Assembly (NCBI RefSeq): GCF_900109555.1
Contig: NZ_FNZV01000002.1
Span: 248,001 to 312,000 of the forward strand
From: Pacificibacter marinus
Lineage (GTDB): Bacteria > Pseudomonadota > Alphaproteobacteria > Rhodobacterales > Rhodobacteraceae
Reading direction: 5' to 3'
Length of the DNA: 64,000 nt
Shown: piece by piece, positions 25,757 through 35,702 of the stretch
Layout of the letters: each line of letters starts with the position of its first letter
Numbering within the stretch: position 1 is the first letter of the stretch
Notes under the pieces: model-generated
What the model saw: only the letters and a program-made list of their open reading frames with translations
What the model was told of the DNA's origin: nothing
Databases searched by the model: none
Program-made: the position numbers and the translations under genes

Positions 25757-26748
25757 ACGCCATTTCAGTTTTGAGCGAAGACCAATTGCGCGGCGCTGTC
25801 CCTTTGACACTTGATGTCGTGGACTGCATTGAGAATGCGTTCAAAATTTTAGCGCAAGACGGTGTAGTTATGCCGCCTGTATTGTCGATGCACTTGCCAA
25901 TGGTCAACGGCGAGGTGGATATCAAAACCGCATATCTGCCTGGGTTTTCGGGCTTTGCCGTGAAAGTCTCGCCCGGTTTCTTTAACAATCCCGCGTTGGG
26001 GCTTGCGTCAACATCAGGATTGATGGTGCTGTTTTCGGCCCAAACGGGGCAGGTGCAAGCGGTGCTGTTGGACAATGGCTATCTGACCGATCTGCGCACG
26101 GCTGCGGCTGGCGCTGTTGCTGCGCGGGCTTTGTCGCGACCAGATGCGCACCGCGCGGCGATCTTTGGTGCGGGCACGCAAGCCTTGTTGCAATTGCAAG
26201 CGCTCTGCCTTGTACGCCCGATTAAACAAGCAACGATTTGGGCGCGCAATCCAGACCAAGCTGTACAGGCTGCACGCATCGCAAGCACCCGTTTGGGTAT
26301 AGCTGTTGATGTGATCACAGACCCCGCAAAAGCTGTGGCTGGCGCGGATATAATTATTACCACCACGCCCGCGACACAGCCCATCGTGATGGCTGAATGG
26401 CTGCAAGCCGGCCAGCACATCACGGCGATGGGGTCGGATCAATCATCTAAAAATGAACTTGAAGCGGCATGTCTGACACGAGCAGATTTATATGTGGCGG
26501 ACAGGTTTTCACAAACCAAAACCATGGGGGAATTGCGTGCTGCGATAGAGGCGGGTGTGATTGACCGTGACCGCATTGATCATAGTCCAAATCTTGCAGA
26601 ATTGAGCGACGTTTTGACAGGCAAACACCACGGGCGTCGCACCTCAGACGACATTACGATTGCTGATTTAACCGGCACAGGCGCACAGGATACGGCAATT
26701 GCCACCTACGCGCTTGCAGCCATTCACAAAGGAGGACACGGGACGTGA
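25753..26748 (+). CDS. eutC: EutC, ornithine cyclodeaminase/mu-crystallin-like
   Basis: A 331-residue protein of the ornithine cyclodeaminase family with an NAD-binding FGAGTQALLQLQAL and the motif AMGSDQSSKNEL. In the Eut pathway it is proposed to reduce the keto intermediate made by EutB, giving back ectoine. It overlaps eutB and eutD by 4 bp. Confidence 0.85.
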   Translation: MNAISVLSEDQLRGAVPLTLDVVDCIENAFKILAQDGVVMPPVLSMHLPMVNGEVDIKTAYLPGFSGFAVKVSPGFFNNPALGLASTSGLMVLFSAQTGQVQAVLLDNGYLTDLRTAAAGAVAARALSRPDAHRAAIFGAGTQALLQLQALCLVRPIKQATIWARNPDQAVQAARIASTRLGIAVDVITDPAKAVAGADIIITTTPATQPIVMAEWLQAGQHITAMGSDQSSKNELEAACLTRADLYVADRFSQTKTMGELRAAIEAGVIDRDRIDHSPNLAELSDVLTGKHHGRRTSDDITIADLTGTGAQDTAIATYALAAIHKGGHGT

Positions 26749-27929
26749 CTACATTTGAAAATAACTTCACCGATGCAGAATATTACCGCCGCATCGACAA
26801 AACGCGCGCGGCGATGGCTGCGGCAGGTCATGAAGCCATCGTGGTGACCGATCCTTCTAATATGTCGTGGCTAACGGGATATGACGGTTGGTCGTTTTAT
26901 GTGTTTCAAGGCGTGATTTTGACCCATGAAGGCGATCCCGTTTGGTGGGGGCGTGGCATGGATGCGCTTGGCGCGCGCCGTACTGTTTTTATGCAAAGTG
27001 ATGATCGTATTCGCGGCTATGATGACACCTATGTGCAAAACCCTGAAAAGCATCCGATGGAAGATTTGGCATGGATTTTGGCCGATTTAGGGCTGGAAGG
27101 CGCACGTATTGGCGTTGAAATGGACAATTATTACTATTCTGCCACGGCACATGCCGAATTGGGAAAGGCCTTGCCAAAGGCTACGTTGAATGATGCCACC
27201 GCGTTGGTAAACTGGCAGCGTGCGGTGAAATCCGAGCGCGAGATTGAATATATGCAGCGCGCCGCGCGGATCGTAGAGGCCATGCATGCGCGTATTTTTG
27301 AACTTGCAGAGCCCGGAATGCGCAAGAACGATTTGATCGCGGAAATTTACGCCACAGGTATTCGTGGCGCTGACGGTTTTTGGGGGGATTACCCCGCTAT
27401 TGTGCCCATGGCCCCCTCTGGTTTGGATGCCACCGCGCCGCATTTAACATGGGATGACAGGCCTCTGGAAACAGGCGAGGCGACGTTTTTTGAAATTGCG
27501 GGGGCGCATCGGCGTTATCAATGCCCGCAATCACGTACGTTGTTTTTGGGCGATGTGCCTCAGAAATACCGCGATGCTGAAAATGCTGTGCTTGACGCGA
27601 TTGAGGCGGGTCTGGAACAGGCGCGCCCCGGCAATCAGGCCCAAGACATCGCCAACGCTTTCAATGCCACGTTGAACAAAGCGGGATTTGAGAAAGACAG
27701 CCGGTGCGGATATGCCATCGGCATCAGCTATCCCCCCGATTGGGGCGAACGCACGATTTCGTTTCGTCGGGGCGACACCACCGTGTTGGAACCCGGTATG
27801 ACATTCCACTTTATGCCAGCTCTATGGTTGGATGATGGGGGATTGGAAATCACTGAGCCGATCTTGATCACCGAAGAGGGCCATGAGTGTTTTTGCACTA
27901 CCGAGCGCGAACTATGGGTGAAATCATGA
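26745..27929 (+). CDS. eutD: ectoine hydrolase EutD (DoeA)
   Basis: A 394-residue M24 (creatinase-like) protein; it starts with GTG overlapping the eutC stop. The N-terminal domain DPSNMSWLTGYDGWSFYVFQ and the C-terminal pita-bread domain are both present. It opens the ectoine ring to N-acetyl-diaminobutyrate. The alpha isomer made here is also an inducer recognised by EnuR. Confidence 0.9.
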   Translation: MTTFENNFTDAEYYRRIDKTRAAMAAAGHEAIVVTDPSNMSWLTGYDGWSFYVFQGVILTHEGDPVWWGRGMDALGARRTVFMQSDDRIRGYDDTYVQNPEKHPMEDLAWILADLGLEGARIGVEMDNYYYSATAHAELGKALPKATLNDATALVNWQRAVKSEREIEYMQRAARIVEAMHARIFELAEPGMRKNDLIAEIYATGIRGADGFWGDYPAIVPMAPSGLDATAPHLTWDDRPLETGEATFFEIAGAHRRYQCPQSRTLFLGDVPQKYRDAENAVLDAIEAGLEQARPGNQAQDIANAFNATLNKAGFEKDSRCGYAIGISYPPDWGERTISFRRGDTTVLEPGMTFHFMPALWLDDGGLEITEPILITEEGHECFCTTERELWVKS

Positions 27930-28915
27930 TGAAAAACCCGATCCAACCGACCATTCCACTAGACGCGGATGGGGTGCATCATGGCTTTTTAAAACTGCCC
28001 TATAGTCGTGATGATAGTGCATGGGGGTCGGTTATGATCCCGATCACGGTCATTGCGAATGGCGCTGGCCCGACCGCACTTTTGACCGGGGGCAATCATG
28101 GTGACGAATATGAAGGCCCGATTGCGTTGCAAAACTTGGCGACGTCATTGTCTGCGGACGAGGTGCGCGGGCGCGTGATTATTGTGCCGATTATGAACAC
28201 GCCAGCTTTTCAGGCGGGCACGCGGTGTTCACCGATTGATGGCGGCAATATGAACCGCAATTTCCCCGGACGATCTGACGGCAGTGTGACTCAGAAAATC
28301 GCACACTATGTTGCGACCCATTTGGTACCACTTGCCGATATCGTTTTGGATTTTCACTCTGGTGGCCGCACGTTGGATTTCTTACCCTATGCTGCGGCAC
28401 ATGTGCTTGATAATAAAATACAAGAATCCGCTTGTATGGCCGCGATGCAGGCATTTAACGCGCCTTATTCTGTGCGGATGTTGGAAATTGACAACGTGGG
28501 CATGTTTGACACCGAGGTCGAAACCCAAGGCAAGGTTTTTGTGACCACTGAGCTTGGTGGGGCTGGCACAGCCACGGCCAAAAGTGTTGCAATTGCAGGC
28601 AAAGGCACGCGTAATTTGTTGAAACATGCGGGGATTTTGTCGGGTGCGCCTGACCTGTCAGAGACGGTGCAGCTTGATATGCCTGATGAGGACTGTTTTC
28701 AGTTTTCTATGGATGCTGGGTTGATCGAATATCTTGTCGATCTTGGCGATACCGTACAAAAAAACCAAATGATTGCCCGTATTTGGCCCAGTGATCGCAC
28801 GGGCTGCGACCCTGTGTCTTGTGTGGCAAAGCGGGCTGGTATTCTCGCGGCGCGCCATGTCCCGGGCTTGGTGAAAATGGGCGATTTCATCGGTTTGGTC
28901 GCGGTCCCCGTTTAG
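27926..28915 (+). CDS. eutE: N-acetyl-diaminobutyrate deacetylase EutE (DoeB)
   Basis: A 329-residue zinc deacylase of the succinylglutamate desuccinylase/aspartoacylase family. The zinc motif GGNHGDEYEG, the NMNRNFPG motif and DFHSGG are present. It removes the acetyl group to give L-2,4-diaminobutyrate. I chose ATG 27926, which overlaps the eutD stop codon as ATGA. Confidence 0.9.
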   Translation: MMKNPIQPTIPLDADGVHHGFLKLPYSRDDSAWGSVMIPITVIANGAGPTALLTGGNHGDEYEGPIALQNLATSLSADEVRGRVIIVPIMNTPAFQAGTRCSPIDGGNMNRNFPGRSDGSVTQKIAHYVATHLVPLADIVLDFHSGGRTLDFLPYAAAHVLDNKIQESACMAAMQAFNAPYSVRMLEIDNVGMFDTEVETQGKVFVTTELGGAGTATAKSVAIAGKGTRNLLKHAGILSGAPDLSETVQLDMPDEDCFQFSMDAGLIEYLVDLGDTVQKNQMIARIWPSDRTGCDPVSCVAKRAGILAARHVPGLVKMGDFIGLVAVPV

Positions 28916-29006
28916 GGGACGATTGCGCTCGCAGAGTGTTGATGCACTGTTAGTGATTTTGCCCGCCGATGTATCGCACATTCGCTGTCATCAAAAAGCG
29001 CTGTCG

Positions 29007-29285
29007 TCAAAAAGCGTCAATTTCGGGGACTGTGCCGTGTCTGGCTAAAAATGTAGGCAGGCCGACTTCGCCAGAATTGGGATCTTCGACAACCATATAA
29101 GCGTCCGCGCCGACGCAGTTTTCAGATCGGCATTCGCGCTCTGCACGTTCTTCTGCGGCTGAGGCTGTGGAGTATTGGATTTGTTTGCCAATCTGCAAGC
29201 TGGCTTGCTGAGCGTTGCCGCTTTTCTTTTCGATATACGTTTGGCAGATGTAATGCGTTTTGGGTGTTTCTTTTGAGTCGGGCAT
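29007..29285 (-). CDS. hypothetical protein, 92 aa
   Basis: A 92-residue soluble protein with an AGGA sequence eight bases before its ATG. It has four cysteines, an Ala/Glu-rich helical middle (SAAEERAERECRSE) and a C-terminal AYMVVEDPNSGEVG. I recognise no family. It lies alone between eutE and the divergent phosphatase gene. Confidence 0.65.
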   Translation of the reverse strand: MPDSKETPKTHYICQTYIEKKSGNAQQASLQIGKQIQYSTASAAEERAERECRSENCVGADAYMVVEDPNSGEVGLPTFLARHGTVPEIDAF

Positions 29286-29401
29286 GACTGTGTTCCTAGT
29301 TGCGTTAAGAACAAAATAAGAACATTTAAGGTGTTTGGCAAGTTAATCTTACGCCCGCCTTTTCCATTGCACGCATAGATGTCACCCGTTAATAAATCCG
29401 C

Positions 29402-30004
29402 ATGATTGAACACCAGATTTTTCTATTAAGACACGGCCAAACCGAGTGGAATCTTGAGGGGCGCTTGCAAGGGCGTTTGGACAGCCCACTGACGCAAAAA
29501 GGCCACGCGCAAGCTGTGCAGCAGCGCGATATTTTAAAACCTATTTTTGCAGCTATGCCGGACATTGCGATGGATGCCAGCCCGCTAAAGCGCGCTTGGG
29601 ATACCGCAACTTGCGCCGCTGACGGGCGCGTTGTGCAAAAAAATGACCTGTTGATGGAAGTGTCCGCAGGCAGCTGGGAAGGCCGTCTTCGTGCCGATAT
29701 CGTGGCTGAACGCGGCGGGTCCGCTGCCGAAGAAGACATGTTTGATCTGTTTTTATCTGCCCCTGATGGTGAAGGTGCGCAAGCGCTTGAGGCGCGGTGT
29801 CGTGCCTATTTGGGCGGAGTGTGCGGGCCAACGGTGATCGTGTCGCACGGTGTTGTGTCAGCGTTTTTGCGTGGTTTGTTGCGCGGTCTTGATCTGCCCG
29901 AAATAGCGCAACTGTCCCATCATCAAGGTGTTGTTTTTGCTCTGTCAGACGGGGTTGAAACTGTGCTGACCTCTGATGCGGATGCGCAAGCATATCTAAA
30001 ATAA
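29402..30004 (+). CDS. histidine phosphatase family protein
   Basis: A 200-residue protein with the phosphohistidine motif RHGQTEW (residues 10-16) and a second histidine in VIVSHGVVSAFLRG. Such enzymes remove phosphate from sugars or other small molecules (phosphoglycerate mutase/cobC-like). The substrate is unclear, and no cobalamin genes are near. Confidence 0.9.
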   Translation: MIEHQIFLLRHGQTEWNLEGRLQGRLDSPLTQKGHAQAVQQRDILKPIFAAMPDIAMDASPLKRAWDTATCAADGRVVQKNDLLMEVSAGSWEGRLRADIVAERGGSAAEEDMFDLFLSAPDGEGAQALEARCRAYLGGVCGPTVIVSHGVVSAFLRGLLRGLDLPEIAQLSHHQGVVFALSDGVETVLTSDADAQAYLK

Positions 30005-30024
30005 GCAATCATTCTGCTGTGATG

Positions 30025-31350
30025 TTACTGCGCCAATAGCTGTGCAATCGCGGCCTCTAACGCGGTGTCTTTGCCTTGTGAAAATGCTTCTGCATCAAAG
30101 GGTAACAATATATCTGGCGCGATGCCTGATGTGCCAACCAAATCCCCATTTGCCATGAAAAAGCGCTGATGCGGCAATGTGAACTTCCAACCATTGGGCA
30201 GCGTGCGTCCTAAAATATCCGACGGCGCGCCTGCGGTCGGCATCCCCATCACTGTTATATTTTGCAGCGATTTTAATGCCGCCACCAACACCTCAGACGC
30301 GCCCATGGTTTCACTTGAGGTCAGGGCGATGACAGGCTGGCGCAGCGGTGTTTGTGTGGATGTGACCCACAAAGGCGTGTTTTGCGTAAATTGCTCATGT
30401 GCCATCTGCGTGGCTTTATACCCCGCGACAAACAGGTTGTCTGAAAAGGCGCTGGCATAGCTCAAAGCCACCTTATCTGACCCGCCCGTGGCAAAGCGCA
30501 AATCCAACACGATCCCTGCCGCATCTTGATAGGTTTGCGTCAACTCGGTCACAACACGTAGCGCTTCATCGGACATATGTTTGCCAAAAGCAGGATCAGT
30601 GTTCATGTGGTGGATTGAAATAAATGCGATGGAGGTGTCGACCCATCCGTGGCGAATACCAGCGGTGTTGATGTGCTCAGGTGGGGCAATCAGATAGGCG
30701 TCGGTCGCGGCACAATACGCTTGTTGGTGCTCGACCCACGGCGCACTGGTGTGGGGGCTTGATCTGCGGTCTGGCGTGGCGAATTGAATGTTTGGATCAT
30801 CCAATCCCAAGAGGGCGGTCTCGATCGCAGTTTCAACCCGCTGTGGGTCGATGCTTTGGCCAATGGTTGCCAGTCCTGAGTGCAATCGGCCAGGCCAATT
30901 GACATCGTGTTCGTCAAAATTGGGGTAGTGCGTCTCGAAGCTGTCCCAAAAGGTGGCAAATACCTCGCGCGGACCAGCTGGTGCGCCGCCTGTGCATAGC
31001 GCGGGCAGGGTGGTTTGACGGATTGCGGTGATCGGCACGGCCATGTCTGCTACATCAATTTGCAACTGGTCGCCCTTGCGGGTGAATGTGTAGCCTGCAA
31101 AACGGCGGGCCAAGCCAAGATGTGCAGGCATCCGCGCCCCAATACGGCACGAGGACGAGGTGACTTCGAACACCGTGATTTTGGCGCGGCTAATGTCAAA
31201 GATCAAACCAGAGCCTTGGGTTTCCCATTGCCCCCGCAGGTCTTTTTCGGGCTGGTTTGGCACCCAAAGCGCCAGCAACACCAGCCCTGCCAAAACGCCA
31301 GAGGCACCAAGCACACGCAAAACTTTAAGAATCATATCCGTCAATGTCAT
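30025..31350 (-). CDS. S41-family peptidase-like protein, odd active site
   Basis: A 441-residue protein with an N-terminal membrane segment (VLAGLVLLALWV) followed by a beta-rich domain and an S41/C-terminal-processing-protease core. The catalytic segment usually reads T-x-S-x-x-E with serine as nucleophile. Here I read VIALTSSETMGASEV, with Gly at the place of the serine if aligned on Thr and Glu. Other serines are near, so a shifted nucleophile cannot be excluded. It is anchored outside the cytoplasmic membrane and is followed on the same strand by nothing before the convergent phosphatase. Confidence 0.75.
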   Translation of the reverse strand: MTLTDMILKVLRVLGASGVLAGLVLLALWVPNQPEKDLRGQWETQGSGLIFDISRAKITVFEVTSSSCRIGARMPAHLGLARRFAGYTFTRKGDQLQIDVADMAVPITAIRQTTLPALCTGGAPAGPREVFATFWDSFETHYPNFDEHDVNWPGRLHSGLATIGQSIDPQRVETAIETALLGLDDPNIQFATPDRRSSPHTSAPWVEHQQAYCAATDAYLIAPPEHINTAGIRHGWVDTSIAFISIHHMNTDPAFGKHMSDEALRVVTELTQTYQDAAGIVLDLRFATGGSDKVALSYASAFSDNLFVAGYKATQMAHEQFTQNTPLWVTSTQTPLRQPVIALTSSETMGASEVLVAALKSLQNITVMGMPTAGAPSDILGRTLPNGWKFTLPHQRFFMANGDLVGTSGIAPDILLPFDAEAFSQGKDTALEAAIAQLLAQ

Positions 31351-31385
31351 TGCGCGTGCTCGTTTTTAGGTCTCATGGCCAGGGA

Positions 31386-32780
31386 TTAGTCTTGTGACAC
31401 GGCATCCAAAATACGGGCCCAAGATCGCATACCTTTGTGAAAGCACTCAACGTCATATTTTTCATTGGGCGAGTGAATTTGGTCATCGTCGCGGCCAAAC
31501 CCAATCAGCATTGCGTCAACGCCAACGACTTTTTTGAAATGACCAGCGATTGGAATTGATCCGCCACAGCCAATGAACGCAGCCTCTTTTGGCCATTCAT
31601 CTGACAAGGCGTTGCGGGCTTTTTCAAACGCGGGGTGATCTGTCGCCATGACGGATGCTTTTGAGGCCCCGTGCGGGTTAAATTCGACGGTGCAATCTTC
31701 GGGCAGATTGGCGGTGATGTACTTGTGCAAGGCTGCGCGGATTTTATGCGGGTCTTGATCACCCACAAGGCGCGCAGACAGTTTGACCGAGGCTTGTGAT
31801 GGCAAAACAGTTTTAAACCCTTTGCCTGTGTAGCCGCCAATGATGCCGTTGAATTCAAGCGTTGGTTCGGACCAAATCATTTGCAGCCCGCTTTTGCCAT
31901 CTTCCCCAGCGGGAATTTTCAGGCCGACGTCGCCCAAGAATTGTTCTGGCTCAAACCCCAGCGCATCCCATTGCGCGCGCAGATCATCGGACAATTCTGG
32001 CACGCCGTCATAAAAGCCGGGCAGGGTGACGCGCCCTGAGTCGTCATGCAAGCCCGCCAAAAGCTTGGTTAAAACCCGAATTGGATTGCGTGCGATGCCG
32101 CCGAACATGCCAGAATGCAAATCTTTATTGGCTGCGGTGATCACAATTTCTTCACCCATCAACCCGCGCAGCATGGTGACAATCGCGGGTGTATCGTGGC
32201 CAAACAGCCCCGTGTCACAGATCAAAGCCACATCGCCTTTGAGCTTGTCTTTGTGCTCTTGCATAAACGGCACCAATGACGGCGAGCCGCTTTCTTCTTC
32301 GCCTTCAAAGAAAAACGTGATTTCGCAGGGCAGCGCGCCATGTTCGGATTTCCATGCGCGACATGCCTCGATAAAGGTCATCAGCTGGCCTTTGTCATCA
32401 GATGATCCTCGCCCGCGAATGACTTTGCCTTTGGCGGTGTTTTCCACTTGGGGATCAAACGGATCGCTTGACCATAAATTAATTGGATCAACAGGTTGCA
32501 CGTCGTAATGCCCGTAGAACACAAGGTGTGGTGCGCTGGAATTTTCCGGCCCATCAATGTGCCCCATCACCATAGGATGCCCCGGCGTCTCATAGGTTTG
32601 CGCGTCAATCCCGATGGATTTCAAATCGGTGACCAACCAGTCTGCAGCGCGGGCACATTCGGCTTTGTAAGCGGGATCTGTGGAAATGGACTTCAATCGC
32701 ATCAGGTCCAAAAGGCGATCCAAGGATGCAGAAAGATCAGTGTCGATGCGGGATAACACGGGGGTGAGACGAGAGGTCAT
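31386..32780 (-). CDS. M20-family dipeptidase
   Basis: A 464-residue zinc peptidase. Metal-binding motifs are all visible: VFYGHYDVQPVDP, GRGSSDDKGQLM and the catalytic EGEEESGSP. It resembles carnosinase-like dipeptidases. It lies 35 bp upstream of the S41-like gene on the same strand, so the two may be co-transcribed. Confidence 0.9.
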   Translation of the reverse strand: MTSRLTPVLSRIDTDLSASLDRLLDLMRLKSISTDPAYKAECARAADWLVTDLKSIGIDAQTYETPGHPMVMGHIDGPENSSAPHLVFYGHYDVQPVDPINLWSSDPFDPQVENTAKGKVIRGRGSSDDKGQLMTFIEACRAWKSEHGALPCEITFFFEGEEESGSPSLVPFMQEHKDKLKGDVALICDTGLFGHDTPAIVTMLRGLMGEEIVITAANKDLHSGMFGGIARNPIRVLTKLLAGLHDDSGRVTLPGFYDGVPELSDDLRAQWDALGFEPEQFLGDVGLKIPAGEDGKSGLQMIWSEPTLEFNGIIGGYTGKGFKTVLPSQASVKLSARLVGDQDPHKIRAALHKYITANLPEDCTVEFNPHGASKASVMATDHPAFEKARNALSDEWPKEAAFIGCGGSIPIAGHFKKVVGVDAMLIGFGRDDDQIHSPNEKYDVECFHKGMRSWARILDAVSQD

Positions 32781-32864
32781 AATGCGGGACGCCTTTTGCG
32801 AGAGAAGTGTAATATCGCGTCAACTTACCGCGCCCAAGTGCGGTGTCCAGTCGCGGGGGCCACT

Positions 32865-32878
32865 TTGATATAGATCAT
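32865..32878 (+). promoter_or_regulatory. FnrL-type box upstream of hemA
   Basis: TTGAT-ATAG-ATCAT matches the FNR consensus TTGAT-N4-ATCAA at 9 of 10 defined positions. It lies about 150 bp before the hemA start. In Rhodobacter hemA is controlled by FnrL in response to oxygen. Confidence 0.65.
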
Positions 32879-33030
32879 TCCTAAATGTTTTTGTTAGAAG
32901 CTAAACCAGAGGCGACAGATAACGTCGCACACATGATTGCTCAAATATCTTGCGTTTTTTGAATATGTTTCGCAAACTGGGCATCAAGCCGCCAAACTTG
33001 GCGATGAAAGTACGTAGAAGAGGACGACCC

Positions 33031-34254
33031 GTGAACTATAACGCACAGCTCGATGAGGCGCTTCAACGTCTACATGATGAAGATCGTTACCGGACATTCA
33101 TTGACATCGAACGCGAGCGTGGAAATTTCCCGCATGCTGTGTGGAATAAGCCCGATGGATCAAAGCAGCCCGTCACGGTGTGGTGTGGCAACGATTACCT
33201 CGGCATGGGGCAGCATCCCGCGGTTTTGTCCGCGATGAAAGAAGCTGTGGATGCAACGGGGGCCGGATCAGGCGGCACACGCAATATTTCGGGCACAACA
33301 GTTTACCACAAACGTCTTGAAGCGGAATTGGCCGATTGGCACCAAAAAGAAGCGGCCTTGGTGTTTTCATCTGCCTATATCGCCAATGATGCGACGCTAT
33401 CGACTTTGCCAAAGCTGTTCCCCGGGTTGATCATCTATTCCGATGCGCTCAATCATGCCTCTATGATCGAAGGCATCCGTCGCAACGGTGGTGCCAAGCG
33501 CATTTTCCGTCACAATGACGTTGAACACCTGCGCGCTTTGCTGGCTGCCGATGATCCTAAAGCACCAAAATTGATTGCCTTTGAATCGATCTATTCTATG
33601 GACGGCGATTTTGGCCCGATCAAAGCGCTGTGCGATCTGGCTGACGAATTCAACGCGCTGACATATATTGACGAAGTACATGCGGTTGGCATGTACGGCG
33701 CGCGTGGTGCTGGTGTTGCCGAACGCGATGGTTTGATGGGCCGTATTGATATCGTGAATGGTACTTTGGGCAAGGCTGTGGGTGTCTTTGGCGGCTACAT
33801 CGCTGCGTCTGAAAAAATGTGTGATGCCATTCGATCTTATGCACCGGGGTTCATCTTTACGACCTCTTTGCCGCCCGCCGTTGCTGCGGGGGCCGCGGCC
33901 TCTATTGCGCATCTGAAAAATGATCCAGGCCTGCGTGAGCGCCACCAAACACAAGCCAAAATCCTAAAACTGCGTCTCAAAGGGCTTGGCTTGCCGATCA
34001 TTGATCACGGTAGCCATATTGTGCCTTTGATTGTTGGGAACCCAAAACACACCAAATTGATGTCGGATATGATGCTTGATGGCTATGGTATTTACGTTCA
34101 ACCTATCAATTACCCAACCGTGGCACGCGGTACAGAGCGATTGCGCTTTACGCCTTCGCCAGTGCACGGCCCGCGCGAAATGGACAGCCTTGTGAATGCG
34201 TTGGACGAATTATGGGCGCATTGTGCGCTGAATCGTGCCGAATTGGCTGGGTAG
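33031..34254 (+). CDS. hemA: 5-aminolevulinate synthase
   Basis: A 407-residue PLP enzyme that condenses glycine and succinyl-CoA, the first step of haem synthesis by the C4 route of alphaproteobacteria. The PLP lysine is Lys248 in [13 protein letters not shown], with [11 protein letters not shown] before it. I chose GTG 33031, which has AGAGGA upstream and gives the family N-terminus ([20 protein letters not shown]); the longer ORF is not conserved in type. Confidence 0.96.
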   Translation: MNYNAQLDEALQRLHDEDRYRTFIDIERERGNFPHAVWNKPDGSKQPVTVWCGNDYLGMGQHPAVLSAMKEAVDATGAGSGGTRNISGTTVYHKRLEAELADWHQKEAALVFSSAYIANDATLSTLPKLFPGLIIYSDALNHASMIEGIRRNGGAKRIFRHNDVEHLRALLAADDPKAPKLIAFESIYSMDGDFGPIKALCDLADEFNALTYIDEVHAVGMYGARGAGVAERDGLMGRIDIVNGTLGKAVGVFGGYIAASEKMCDAIRSYAPGFIFTTSLPPAVAAGAAASIAHLKNDPGLRERHQTQAKILKLRLKGLGLPIIDHGSHIVPLIVGNPKHTKLMSDMMLDGYGIYVQPINYPTVARGTERLRFTPSPVHGPREMDSLVNALDELWAHCALNRAELAG

Positions 34255-34346
34255 CAGGTATTCGTACTGTGCGCAGCTGTTGACCCTATGCTAACTAAAT
34301 AACGATAGACGAACGATTCGTCTTATCGGATGAGGCAGGTCGAGGT

Positions 34347-35552
34347 ATGCGCAAGTTGGGGCTGTGGAACAAACCACCGGTCGAGGAAGAGCAGCGTCCA
34401 CGCGGTTTTGACGACTTCGAGCTTAAGCTCGGTGATGTCATGCGCGGGGAGCGTGCGACGCTTGGCAAGTCACTGCTTGATGTTCAACGCGAACTTAAAA
34501 TCAAAGCGACTTATATTGCTGCGATTGAAAATGCCGATCCTTCTGTCTTTCAAACCCAAGGGTTTATTGCTGGCTACGTGCGATCCTATGCGCGCTATCT
34601 AGAGTTGGACCCGGAATGGGCCTTTGCACGCTTTAGCGCGGAAAGCGGCTTTGCCGTGGCGCATGGCATGTCCCCTGCAGCGTCATCGCCCCGTGGTCCA
34701 TCCAACGCTGATATTGCAGCACGTAAACGCAAGTCAGATGATCCGTTTTCCGATCCTAACGCTTCTTTTGTGCCTCGCAGCGAAAGCTTTTTTGCGCGCA
34801 TTGAACCTGGGGCCGTTGGGTCCACAGCCGTTCTGCTCGCACTTGTGGCGGCAATTGGGTACGGCGGTTGGTCTGTTTTGCAAGAAATTCAAAAAGTGCA
34901 GCTTGCCCCCGTTGACCAAGCACCGGGTGTGGCGTCTGAAACCACGGGGCTGCCTGAAAATTCTGTTGTTGTCGCTGGTCTCAATGAAAACGTTGGGGTG
35001 TCCTCAGAAGCACTTGATCGTTTGTATCGTCCGCAAGCTTTAAACACGCCTGTGCTTGTGCCCCGTGACGGGCCAATCGCAACGCTTGATCCGCGGTCTG
35101 TCGGAACTTTGGCGCATGAAAGCGCAGAAGAGCGTTTGAACGCAACAACACTTCAATTGGCCCAAGCTGTTGCTATGGGCATAGACGATTCTGAGGTGCA
35201 GGTTGTTGAACAAGATGCGCCTGAATTGGCTTTGGTGGCTGTGCGTCCGTCTTGGGTGCGCGTCAGTTCTGCCGATGGGTCCGTTTTGTTTGAGAAAATT
35301 CTGGACGCAGGCGAACGCTATATCTTGCCCGCAACGGAACAAGCGCCGCTTTTGCGCACTGGCAATGGCGGGGGCGTATATTTCGCTTTGAACGGGCAGG
35401 CCTTTGGTCCGGCAGGGAAGTCTGGCTCAGTGGTGAAAAACATCGCCTTGTCTGAGGCAGATATTTCCAGCACCTTTGAGCCCGTTGATTTGGCTGCCGA
35501 TAATTTCGTGACTGAAATGTTCAAAGTTGCTCAAAACACAGCCACCGAATAA
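34347..35552 (+). CDS. rodZ: RodZ-like HTH membrane protein
   Basis: A 401-residue protein with an N-terminal HTH (KSLLDVQRELKIKATYIAAI, about residues 42-61), a single membrane segment near residues 152-175 and a C-terminal DUF4115-type domain (VRPSWVRVSSADGSVLFEK). RodZ links MreB to the envelope in rod-shaped cells. It lies upstream of ispG, as in many alphaproteobacteria. Confidence 0.85.
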   Translation: MRKLGLWNKPPVEEEQRPRGFDDFELKLGDVMRGERATLGKSLLDVQRELKIKATYIAAIENADPSVFQTQGFIAGYVRSYARYLELDPEWAFARFSAESGFAVAHGMSPAASSPRGPSNADIAARKRKSDDPFSDPNASFVPRSESFFARIEPGAVGSTAVLLALVAAIGYGGWSVLQEIQKVQLAPVDQAPGVASETTGLPENSVVVAGLNENVGVSSEALDRLYRPQALNTPVLVPRDGPIATLDPRSVGTLAHESAEERLNATTLQLAQAVAMGIDDSEVQVVEQDAPELALVAVRPSWVRVSSADGSVLFEKILDAGERYILPATEQAPLLRTGNGGGVYFALNGQAFGPAGKSGSVVKNIALSEADISSTFEPVDLAADNFVTEMFKVAQNTATE

Positions 35553-35702
35553 TCTTCATTTTCGTTAAAGACCCCTGTCGTATAGATTTGTGTGCGCCAT
35601 ATGTCCCTGACTGTGCGCGCCTGGCGCGAATGGCCCATTGCCCCTTTGGTGTCCGCGAACTATCTATAGCTCAAAGACGATCTTTGATCCGAAAGGTGTT
35701 CC

